From Allium sativum (Eukaryota; Streptophyta; Magnoliopsida; Asparagales; Amaryllidaceae): a stretch of 64,000 nt of DNA. The DNA lies in assembly GCA_030737875.1 (NCBI GenBank), contig CM060912.1:204365231-204429230 (forward strand), given 5' to 3'. Both the position numbers and the translations under genes were made by a program. Every line of letters begins with the position of its first letter. The stretch's first letter is position 1. Shown piece by piece: positions 22,120 through 31,746 of this stretch. Under the pieces are notes generated by a model that ran no database searches, was not told where the DNA came from, and saw only the letters and a program-made list of their open reading frames with translations.

Positions 22120-22547
22120 TCATGGAGCCCCAATTGGGTTTGAAACAACCAAGGGATCATCTACCAAACTGGTGTCTAAGTGTAGTGACTCAACTAACAA
22201 TGATGAGATAAACGAACTCGATGCGTCAGAATCTAATAAAGTTCGAACCGGATAATAAAGAAATCCAAATTCCAACCTAGACGGTCCTATCCCCATCTGG
22301 TACACTAGCCGCGAGGGAATACAACTACCCTCCAGGAGATTCCATACCTTGCCTATGCCCCTTTCGACAATCCTAATACGGTGTCCCATTCCTCCAAAAG
22401 GATAACTACTCGCCTCCTTCTTCCCATTCTCCACTCGTAACCTCCCACCAATGAGGTTTCATCCTTCATTAACCAAACAACTATTTGAGCCTTCCTCCCA
22501 TCGTCTATCCAATAGATACCTACCAGTCCTCCTCCTTCTTTAACCAA
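22120..22547 (-). pseudogene. G2 gag zinc-knuckle remnant and protease active-site region
   Basis: An FGGMGHRIR sequence is a decayed CCHC knuckle of gag. Further on, VRTLLDSDASSSFISS is the protease active site with the usual Gly of D-S-G replaced by Asp, which would be expected to inactivate it. Frames are broken between the pieces. Confidence 0.75.
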
Positions 22548-22817
22548 CTTCTAATCCGACTAATGCCTAAGTCCCTTGAAGTGGTTTTCCGTTCTTATCT
22601 ATCTTAGAAAGGTCATCTATACGCGGAGGGGAAACTCAAAACGAGAGAGGAAGAGATTCAAAACAGAGAATTCGAAAGATATAGATATGGCTATTGGGGA
22701 TTAAGCTTTTCTTTCAAAAACTTTTCTCTTAAAAGACATGTTTTTGAAAATACTCCTTTCAAAAATATTCTTAGAAAATAGTTTTTATAAAAATTTTATC
22801 TGTTCTGGTAACCTTAA
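22548..22817 (-). other. G2 leader; most of gag is missing
   Basis: Only about 270 bp separate the PBS from the first gag remnant, whereas a full gag of this lineage needs around 1 kb or more. I see no capsid-like reading frame, so gag has been largely deleted. Confidence 0.7.
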
Positions 22818-22829
22818 GCTCTGATACCA
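22818..22829 (-). other. G2 primer-binding site (initiator Met tRNA)
   Basis: The minus strand reads TGGTATCAGAGC two bases inside the 5' LTR edge at 22832. Confidence 0.93.
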
Positions 22830-22831
22830 CG

Positions 22832-23889
22832 TGTAACACCCCACACCCGCTACGGTCACTCACTAAGGGAATGCCATAACATCGGTGGAGTATTTTAAGT
22901 GAATATAGAACAGAAAAATTACAACAAGACAGATATAAGTAATACTTGAGAATTTAAAACATCATTTCATTTCAGCGGAAAGTAAAACATGTTTGGTTAC
23001 ACCAAAACCATAAATAAGAGTCAAGTACATAATATCCATCCTGATAAAAACGAAAGTACATAATCCCATTACATAACCTAATAGCCATAATAGAAAAGAT
23101 AAACTGAGCTTTACATCCACGGTCCAAGCTCCAAAAGATAGATAAAGCAGTCTGATCAAAGCCCACTAGTGCTAGGCCCACTCTGAAAACCTGAGGGTTG
23201 GGAAAAAAGATAAAGAAACAACGGGGTCAGACATAAGCCTGAGTGAGTCCTATAACCCTAACAATACAATCATTAAAATAATTAGGGTATGATATAAACA
23301 AGGTATGGTACCTCTGGGGATAATGACTACACTAAGTAGCCAACTAAACACAGGATGTACTAAGATAACCGAAAAGACGCATTTATCCACCCAAGGATAA
23401 TTACTGGATTACACTACCCCAGATCTACCCACCCAAGGGTAATTCCTACACTTCACCACACCAGTCATTCCTAACTTAAAGGTTGATCCCACCCCTGGAC
23501 TTATAAAATTAACTTAATAGTTCTCGCGTACCCCTAGGTGACTAAGTAGACGCCACGGGGCCCTACAATCCACTAGGTGTACACACTACTCCCCATTCGA
23601 TCGGCTCCCTAACGTAGATACCCGTGCTGGCCCCACCGTGGGGTGTACCATTCCCCAACGTGGCAACCTGATAAAACTAACGGTGCACGACTTATATCTA
23701 CACGATGCAACAATGTCTTATTTACCAGCCCGGGTCCACACACGCATATGAAACCCGTTGGTCATGCGTTGCCACCGCTAACCCATTTTGGCCTCTTATA
23801 GTCAAGCCCAATATGCGTGTCCCATCACTCGACTAGAGTCGAGCCCACTAAGATACGTTTGGGATATTGGTTGAAATGGGCCCCCACAA
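22832..23889 (-). repeat. G2 5' LTR, first part in + coordinates
   Basis: It is a near-identical match to 15154-16180 with about eleven substitutions and one extra ~31-bp piece near 23035-23065 that duplicates AGTACATAA. L2 interrupts it after 23889; the LTR resumes at 38564, where the sequence continues as at 16181. Confidence 0.93.
23885..23889 (+). other. Target-site duplication of L2, left copy (CACAA)
   Basis: CACAA precedes the L2 terminus here and follows the other terminus at 38559-38563. The uninterrupted sequence survives in the G2 left LTR at about 16176-16182, confirming the insertion. Confidence 0.95.
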
Positions 23890-24813
23890 TGTAACAACCC
23901 GTAAAATGCGAGCCAGTTTGAAATTTTTATTTTGGCCATTTTAGCGAATTTTGATTATTTAAAATGAATTATTTTAAATAATATCGACGAGGAAATTTAT
24001 TTTGAATAGAATTCGACGTATATATTATATACGTCGTCGTTAGAATATATAATAATTATATATAATTATAAAAGGAATAGAAAATGGCGCGGTAGTTTGA
24101 AAATTCGATTTCTAATTTCAAATGAATATACAGAATTCAATATAAGTCAGAATTGAACGAAACAAGAAATATTTGAATCTGTATAACTATATCTTTGTAA
24201 CGAAGTTAACAAACTGAGATTTCATTTTAGAAATGATAAGATATGTCCAGTTTAAAATTAGAAATAGTCGCTGTGGAATTTATATATATTTTTATATATA
24301 TAAGGCCCTTAAAAATAGCAATTTTGCAAACGACCTCGGATTTCGACAAAACCAGTTTTGTTGGGTCCATGATGTCAAATTATTGCTAGGTTTTAAATTT
24401 CATAATTTTTCGAATCAATATGTGAGCGTGGCGGAAGAAAATGCGTTTGACCAGTTTCTGTTGAATTTAATCGACAGGAAATCGGCCATTTTTCAAACGG
24501 TCTCAGAATTCGACGAAACTAGTTTTGTTAGAACCGTATTGTCAATACGAAGCTAGAAAATATTTTTCTGGAATTTTTCTAGTTAGTATGTGACCACGGT
24601 AATTTGAAACGTACGTTTAAAATTCAATATAGTGATTTAAATGTAAATTTAACGGAAACTGATTCAAACAGTCGAATCAGCCTACGATACATATCCCATT
24701 GGGTTCGGAATGGGGGTAATACGCTATTGACGACAGGCGGTGGGTCTCGTTTCGAGGTCGAAAATAAAAGTTGCTTTTTGGAGAATAAATAAAATAAAAT
24801 AAAAATTAATAAA

Positions 24814-25150
24814 ACCCTTACCCCCCTCACTACTTTCTCTCTCTTCCCCTTAAACGGTCAACCCCCCCTCCTTTTCTATATCGTTCAGAACAGATAAAAA
24901 AAAAGAATAAAGGAGAATCGTGACCACCACGACGTCGGAGGACCACCGCGCCCCGACCCTACTTCGCCGCCCCCTCCAGCAAAGCCCCAATCGCCGCGCC
25001 CCTCCCTCCCCTCTTCGATTTGACGTTTTCAAACCCTCCCCAGGCCCAATTCAACTGCCGCCGTCCACCTGAGCGCCACCACCTACAGATAGACGCCGAC
25101 CACCTCTGACGCCAACCCCTCCAGACACTGCCTCCCCTCGCTTCGTTCCA
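24814..25150 (+). promoter_or_regulatory. GC-rich leader with 5' splice-site-like end (L2 5' LTR)
   Basis: A run of A/T-rich TATA-like sequence (about 24783-24813) is followed by a pyrimidine-rich and then GC-rich stretch without ATG, ending at CCAGTGAGTG (GTGAGT at 25151-25156). Composition then drops abruptly to very AT-rich. That pattern resembles a 5' exon followed by an intron. L1 has the same arrangement ending in GTAAGT. Splicing is inferred only. Confidence 0.45.
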
Positions 25151-25189
25151 GTGAGTGTTTAAGTTCCTATTTATTTATTTATTTTATTT

Positions 25190-25290
25190 AACTTTAAAAA
25201 CTGATTATTTTAAAGTTTAAAAACTGATTATTTTAAAGTTTAAAAACTGATTATTTTAAAGTTTAAAAACTGATTATTTTAAAGTTTAAA
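25190..25290 (+). repeat. 23-bp tandem repeat, about four copies
   Basis: Units of AAAGTTTAAAAACTGATTATTTT follow the leader immediately. The same copies occur at 33050-33150 in the 3' LTR. Confidence 0.85.
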
Positions 25291-25436
25291 AACTGTTTTT
25301 TTTTAAGTAATAAAAACTGAAAAATGTTTAAAGGTTAAAACTGAATTTTTAAAAGAAATGTAAACTGAATTTTTAAAAGAATTTTAAAAACTAATTTTAT
25401 TTTTAGATTTTAAATAAGAAAAGATTTAAACTTTAG

Positions 25437-26160
25437 AATATAAAAATTCGATAAAAATTCGATTTTTATATATTGAACTTTGAACTAAAAATAGAATTTT
25501 TATATATTGAACATCGAAAGAAAAATTCCATTTTTATATATTGAACTTCGAAAGAAAAATATGATTTTTATATATTGAACTTCGAAAGAAAAATATGATT
25601 TTTATATATTGAATAGCATACTAAAAATTCGATTTTTATATATTGAACTTTGAAATAAAAATTCGATTTTTATATATTGAACTTTGAAATAAAAATTCGA
25701 TTTTTATATATTGAACTTTGAAATAAAAATTCAATTTTTATATATTGAACTTTGAAATAAAAATTCGATTTTTATATATTGAACTTTGAAATAAAAATTC
25801 GATTTTTATATATTGAACTTTGAAATAAAAATTCCATTTTTATATATTGAACTTTGAAATAAAAATTCCATTTTTATATATGGAACTTCGATAGAAAAAT
25901 AGCATTTTTATATATGGAACTTCGATAGAAAAATAGCATTTTTATATATTGAACTTCGATAGAAAAATAGAATTTTTATATATTGAACTTCGATAGAAAA
26001 ATATGATTTTTATATATTGAACTTCGAAAGAAAAATATGATTTTTATATATAGAACTTCGAAATAAAAATGTGATTTTTATATGTTAAACTTCAGATTTA
26101 AAAATATGATTTGTATATGTTGAATAGCGAAATAAAAATTCGATTTTTATATATATAGTG
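25437..26160 (+). repeat. 34-bp tandem array (L2 5' LTR)
   Basis: About 20 units contain AAAAATTCGATTTTT (near-palindromic) and TATATATTGAACTTTGA, grading into variant units at both ends. The 3' LTR has two more units (68 bp). The equivalent place in L1 carries degenerate forms. Confidence 0.9.
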
Positions 26161-26459
26161 GCCTTGGGCAACGAGGGTGACAAAAAGGCGGGAACGACGA
26201 AGACTTCTGCAAATGAAGTGCCGTGGAGCTAGGATAGCTATCTGTGAGAATTTCTCACCTTTCTATTTCTTTTCTAGTTATATATATACTAGGATGCAGA
26301 CGGTGCTTAGTAGCACCCGACACAATCGTCCACAGACCATGGACTTGTTTGTTTGACTGTTTGGTGATTGATTGCGATATTGGTTTGAATGTGGTTTGTG
26401 GTGTGAAAAATCGAATCGATAAATTGGTTAGGATTAGACGTGCGCCGTTATAAGGCGAA

Positions 26460-26605
26460 GGAGTAAGGCTAGGTTAGATCCTTACTCCAAATTTTGTGGT
26501 TTGCATAATGAAATGAATTGAATTGTTGGGTGAAATGAATGGATTGATTGATGTGTGAATGGCGTGGGCCTTCACTAGATCGGGGATAAGGCTAGGCCTT
26601 GTCCC
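26460..26605 (+). other. Two related hairpins (L2 5' LTR)
   Basis: Hairpin 1 (26460-26488) is GGAGTAAGG/CCTTACTCC, nine perfect pairs. Hairpin 2 (26583-26605) is GGGATAAGG/CCTTGTCCC, nine pairs with one G-T. Both contain TAAGGCTAGG and so look like duplicated forms. L1 keeps hairpin 2. Confidence 0.5.
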
Positions 26606-27375
26606 GTTTCTAGTATCGTGCCGTTATGCCACCGAAATTTTCTAAAATATGTTAGAAAAACAAAAATATCATTTTATTTAAAGAATGAACTGAAGAGAAA
26701 TTCATATGTTGAAATAAAATGTTTTGTCGTTAAAAATATAAATTTTAACGTGAATGTGAATAAATAAAATATTCATTTGCAAACCAGATGGTTTGTTTAT
26801 GTACACTTATTTGAAGGACATTGATTGGGTCGATAAATTTTACACATCGCCCAACTGCACAAATAGAATCTGTGTTTGATTGTTTGAAACCCTACACGGG
26901 TGTTGGGATGATATTTGACGTACACTAATCCCGATTGTTTAGTTGTGTGTCGATCGATTGATTGACAGACTGTTATAAGCGTTGAATATTTATATTTGAT
27001 GCTTATACAGTGTAGAATGCACTTTGGATGATGGTTGATTATTCATCGTTGTTGATATATGCATGTGTTGTAGAAAATCCATATAATTAACATTATATGG
27101 TAATTGATTGGGCCTCATTCCAATTTGAAAAATAAAGAATATATAAAATAAAAGTTCATGTGTTGACAGTACTCATTCATTGAGATTGGTCATGTGTTGA
27201 ACGAAATATTTTGATAATCACAACTATTTTGAAAAAGAAATATTTGAAATAGAATATTTGAAAATAGAAATTTATGAAGCCGTGTTGATTAGATTGACGC
27301 CATTTTGACGTGAACGATATTTATATCGATTTTATTCATCTTAAAAATGAATATTGAAAAGTGATTTCGAAATCG

Positions 27376-27722
27376 AATATTTTGAAATGAATTGAAAACG
27401 ATTTCGAAATGAAATGAATTGAAAACGAATTCGAATTGAATTGAAAATGATTTTGAAATGAAATGAATTGAAAACGAATTCGAATTGAATTGAAAACGAT
27501 TTCGAAATGAATTGAATTGAAAACGATTTCGAAATGAATTGAATTGAAAACGATTTCGAAATGAATTGAATTGAAAACGATTTCGAAATGAATTGAATTG
27601 AAAACGATTTCGAAATGAATTGAATTGAAAACGATTTCGAAATGAATTGAATTGAAAACGATTTCGAAATGAATTGAATTGAAAACGATTTCGAAATGAA
27701 TTGAATTGAAAACGAATTCAAA
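27376..27722 (+). repeat. 27-bp tandem array (L2 5' LTR)
   Basis: Units of GAATTGAAAACGATTTCGAAAT type repeat about twelve times. The 3' LTR has exactly three fewer units (81 bp). The open minus-strand frame through it follows from the 27-bp period and is not a gene. Confidence 0.92.
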
Positions 27723-30518
27723 TTGAATTGAAAGCGAAGTGAAATAAATTCAAATTGAATTGAAATTTGAATTGAATGGAAATGGATTTTAAAACGAATT
27801 TATAAAGAAGAATTCAATTTTGATTTGAATTGAAATGGAAGTTGAAAATGTTTTTGAAACGAATTCAAAACTATTTATATAATTCGTTTTAAATAGAAAT
27901 CGACGAAGTATATATTATATATATAATATAATGGCCCGAATAGAACGCGCCGCGCCGCGGCAGTTCGTGAATTTCGACCATTTATTTCAAACGGACATTA
28001 CGGGAGATCCGACCGTCGGATTCTCCTAAAACCGGAACCGTTGGGTTCGTATTGAAAAGAGCTTTCTAATGAATGTTAGAAATTTGAAATCTAACTGTTG
28101 GATTTGGAGATACGTCCAAATCAAATTCGAAAAAGGTCGCTATAAGTGCAGTTCGATGGCCGTTAATGGAAATCGACTGTACGGGCCTTGATAAAATTAT
28201 TAAAAATAGTAATAATTTGTGTTAAATCATAAGAAATGATTTAGAAAGAATTGGGATGAAAAACTCCATATTTGAAAAGATAAAAATGGATTTTTATCGA
28301 AATGAACTAGTTTTGAACTAGAAATATAATTCTATTTATTTTTAAATAAATAAATTGAATTTGAAATGGTTTTGAAAATAACCAAAATTTCCAATGATTG
28401 CATTGGAGTGGATTTGAATCGAAATTGTCTTCGGAATATTTCGATGTTGGAATTCGTGATATTACAGGTGTTGTTATGGAAATTTGAAAGATATATATTT
28501 GTATCGTTATTTCCAATACGACATTTGTTAGTCGTAGAATTCGATATTGAATATAAGCCGATATATTTTCTATTCAGAGCCTTGTATTGAATATCGAATG
28601 TGATTTGGGTTTGTCGTGAATGGTGTCTTCACTAACACTGTTCTTGAACCCAGTTGAGAAAAGATTAAATCTTTTTATTTAGATTTAATGAAGTGTACCA
28701 ATTAAATGTTATTTAATTGGAATTGAATTGGTATTGATTTTTGGGTTTATCGTGAACAGTGTTTTAAATAACACTTGTTCTTTAACCCGATAATTAATGG
28801 AATGTGATTTTGGGTTTATCGTGAATCGTGTTTTAAATGAGACTGATTCTTTAACCCAGATAATGATTAAAACTAAGTGGAGTTTTAATGAATCTTTAAT
28901 TAGATTGAAAAGATCGAGAATGGAGTATCACCAGTTTTGCTCCAGGCGATAGTTAAATCTTTAATTAGATTTGAACGTGAAATTTAGAAACTAACGGTCG
29001 GTTAGCCAAGCGGAATGGTTTTCTGGCTATTGATCTGATGTTGGTTTCGGCCTTCGGGGTTAATATTTGGGGAATTATTCTCTTGATTAATTTACGGTTA
29101 GTGACTACTGAATTGGAATGAGGCGTATGTTGTGTTTGTGTAACACTTATTTAAAATATACGCGAGTTATTCGGAAAGACCGGGTTTATCCCATTCTGAA
29201 TAACTGATACGACGTTAAGTCGAAGATGAAGACGATGGTCGAAGACCGGAGGTCTTCACGTCGTTTGGGTGATAGCTGATGATCTTGATTGGGCTGTACA
29301 CCCAAGAAGATGGAAACAGTTAGTGATCGTCCAGACGTACTTGGAGATCGAAGGATATGCGGGGTACTAGGTGCCTCCGGTTTCGTTCAGACCCAGAACG
29401 GACTTGTAAATGGACTGTGTGTCTGACATCGGATTTCATTCTGTGTGACTGATATCGGTTGCATAGGATGGTTTGCCTGTGTGGCATGCTAAGATGCAAA
29501 TGATCAAGGCTTCTGTTGAAAAGCAAAGTCTTGTGGTTGATGATCAAAGCACGGCCTTTGTGGCGTAGCTTTGTGTAACGTTTACTTCGCGAGTTTCACA
29601 CCCGGTATGAACCAAAAACGGGAGAGGACATCAGGGAGGACTTGCGTTTCTTTCTAGCTAGAAGTGGCGTCAGTGGTTTTACACGCCCTGACGAGTTTGA
29701 CTTATGTGGTTGTTGCGGTTGCGAGGCGCCTCGGTTATATCGGTTTCGGCCGAATGCATTCTGGTCGGCTGACGGACCAGACTTACACCCCATAGGGTGG
29801 GGAGACGTATTGTTCAGGCATAATAATCCACTCCGTGTGGACCGGCCCTGACGATCCAAGGCTTGCCTGCGCGCTTGCCTGAGACACGGGCTAGAGCGTC
29901 TTGAATCGGTTGAGGACTATCTTTTGCCTCGGTTCATAGACGGAAATCCAATTTCCAAATACGTGACATTTGCGGTTTTAATTGTAATCCTATATATGGC
30001 GACATAGTGGGATGGGGCGCTTATGCCGCCTATGATTGATATTTATGATTTGAAGTGTTTTATACACTATGCACTTATAATAGTATCAAATGATTTGTTT
30101 TAAACGTATCAAGCATTCTTTGGCTGTTATAAGGGAAAACCCTATCCTCGACTGCGTTGCATTGTGTGATGGGACCTGGGTCTTATAACAGCTTCATTTT
30201 TCTTTATTTAGCATTGCGCTGTTTGTTTATGCACTGGTATTCTTGGGAGGAAACCCGTTCCGTGTTATACGGCGTGGTCCCTTGATTTACCTAGCTTTAA
30301 AAATAAAGATTTATAACTGTTTTAGTTCTCACACCAGTCACATGACTGACCTGGAGTTTATTGTTTTAACCTAAACTCTGGGTGCCCTTATTTTGACACG
30401 GGCAGCTAGTAGTTTTGGTTTTGCAGATTTATATTCACAGGATCCTGGTTTACAGCTGGAACGATATCCGGAAAGCTTTGTATCCGTATATCTCTTCTAG
30501 TTGTGTATTGTATTATTT

Positions 30519-30711
30519 TCCGCTGCTATGTATTTAAATGTAATTTAAATCTCTGATATTTCTGTGTAATATTCATTTATACTCTGTATATTCTTGTAAT
30601 CTGATGCGTTGTTGTCATATACAATGAAACGTTCTTCTATATGCGTTCTGTTGTGGTTTGTTCTCGAACTATCCGCCGCTTTCCTTTACGGGGAAGTTGC
30701 GGGTCTTAACA
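30519..30711 (+). terminator. Probable 3'-processing region and LTR end (L2 5' LTR)
   Basis: TTTTCCGCTGC is followed by AT-rich sequence with TGTAATTT-like words, comparable with TTTTCCGCTGCAATGAAATAAAG near the G1 LTR end. No exact AATAAA was seen. The assignment is by position and similarity. Confidence 0.35.
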
Positions 30712-30713
30712 GT

Positions 30714-30725
30714 TGGTATCAGAGC
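30714..30725 (+). other. L2 primer-binding site (initiator Met tRNA)
   Basis: TGGTATCAGAGC begins three bases after the LTR end (CTTAACA). Confidence 0.95.
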
Positions 30726-30786
30726 TTTGGTTTACAAAGCTTAGAGAACAAGGCACATTAGAACCATACGAAAGAATTCATCAGAT

Positions 30787-30853
30787 ATTGGATTAGTAAT
30801 ATCCAATTAGAATGACTCGTTAGAGATAGGATCAGTAGTATCCTAGAACGAGT
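30787..30853 (+). ncRNA. Double stem-loop after the PBS (L2)
   Basis: Hairpin A (30787-30807) pairs ATTGGAT with ATCCAAT around the loop TAGTAAT. Hairpin B (30815-30853) pairs ACTCGTT with AACGAGT and, inside, TAGGAT with ATCCTA around the loop CAGTAGT. Loops are both 7 nt with a shared AGTA core. L1 has the same at 2980-3046. Confidence 0.5.
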
Positions 30854-30939
30854 GTGAAGAGTATATTTTTAAAATGAAAATAAATCTTGTTTTGGAATAT
30901 AAATCAATTATTCGTATTTGATTATTTATTTGTATTGAT

Positions 30940-31092
30940 GTGGACAATCCAGTATATATAGATTTTGCGTATACGTCTGATCCGCGTGTATTCGAAATTT
31001 TAATATACTGGATAGATATAGAATCACCTTCTAGTCGCCCGGAGAGAACTCTGATGATTGATGCATCGTCATCAGAATTTATGTTCGAGTGA
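30940..31092 (+). other. Short conserved stop-free stretch (50 codons, no ATG)
   Basis: The frame from GTG reads DNPVYIDFAYTSDPRVFEI and ends at TGA. Nucleotides are nearly identical to the L1 counterpart for the first ~80 bases, then diverge with different frame lengths. Peptide expression is doubtful. Confidence 0.3.
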
Positions 31093-31733
31093 CGAAAGGG
31101 AGATTTCTATATATTTCCATTAGACTGGTGTGAGAACCAAAACTAATATAGTTAGAATACATTGTTGTGATTTGGCATCAAAATTTGATTTTTGTATATG
31201 TATCAAAATTATGAATTTGAAACTCTAATTCACTAATTGATTGATGATTGTGTTGTTTGTTTAAATTGTTTGATAATTTTGAACTATTATGCCTAATTGA
31301 ATCAAATATTGAGTTATATTGAAAATGGGTTGCATTTGCTTGCATATACATATATATCATTGAACAGGTCATAGCAAGGAGGCTAGAGCCGAGAATAAAA
31401 TTTGTTTGCCCGACAAATAGGTACATGTTTACTACATAATTTCCTGTTTTGTTTGGGTGATGATGATTTTGTGAGCCTATTGGCTAGCCGCTTGGCTTTT
31501 TCTTTTTCTTTTTGAGATCTGAAGGACCGGGGAAGCTATTTGAAATTCCCCGATGCTCCCGGTGCAGGGGAGGTTATGGCGAAATTTTTCAAAAATTTAG
31601 GGTGTTAGCCAAATTTTTGAAATTTTGAAAATTCTCAGAAACTGAAAAGTTGGAGAACGGAAGCCTGATCGATCATGTAGTTCAATAATCAAACCACTTT
31701 CGACTTTGTTCCTTTTCGGGGATGAAAAGTTTT

Positions 31734-31746
31734 AAGTGGGGGAGAT
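31734..31746 (+). other. L2 polypurine tract
   Basis: AAGTGGGGGAGAT directly precedes the 3' LTR start at 31747. Confidence 0.93.

Larger units (their letters stand above)
23890..30711 (+). repeat. L2 5' LTR, 6822 bp
   Basis: In order it contains a ~900-bp promoter-proximal part homologous to L1 and L3, a GC-rich leader (24814-25150), a 23-bp array (about 25190-25290), a 34-bp array (25437-26160), two hairpins (26460-26605), a 27-bp array (27376-27722), and about 2.9 kb of mixed-composition sequence conserved with L1 and ending near TTTTCCGCTGC (30519-30530). No convincing coding sequence is present. Confidence 0.95.
30712..31746 (+). other. L2 internal region, 1035 bp, non-coding
   Basis: It starts with the PBS, then two strong hairpins, a short stop-free stretch (30940-31092), AT-rich sequence, a CT-rich patch (31494-31520), and a 3' end with TTTTCGGGGATGAAAAG and a purine tract. 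No gag or pol motif was recognised in any frame. Confidence 0.9.

Noticed and set aside
24233..24556. 107-codon ORF, also at 32090-32413, with a counterpart in L1 (1436-1720 minus)
   Set aside because: Similar peptides can be read in L1 and L2, but they come from well-conserved nucleotides near the LTR start; starts differ, there is no known domain, and L3 has lost the frame. Worth a codon-level test but not called as a gene.
27341..27721. 126-codon minus-strand ORF with repeating FSIQFISKS (also 35269-35568 and 6358-6573)
   Set aside because: It is a consequence of a 27-bp period, which is a multiple of three; lengths vary with array copy number.
29596..29859. 87-codon ORF, also at 37443-37706, and overlapping + strand ORF
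   Set aside because: Both copies are the same LTR segment. The homologous L1 region (about 4050-4274) has different frames, so no coding conservation is seen.
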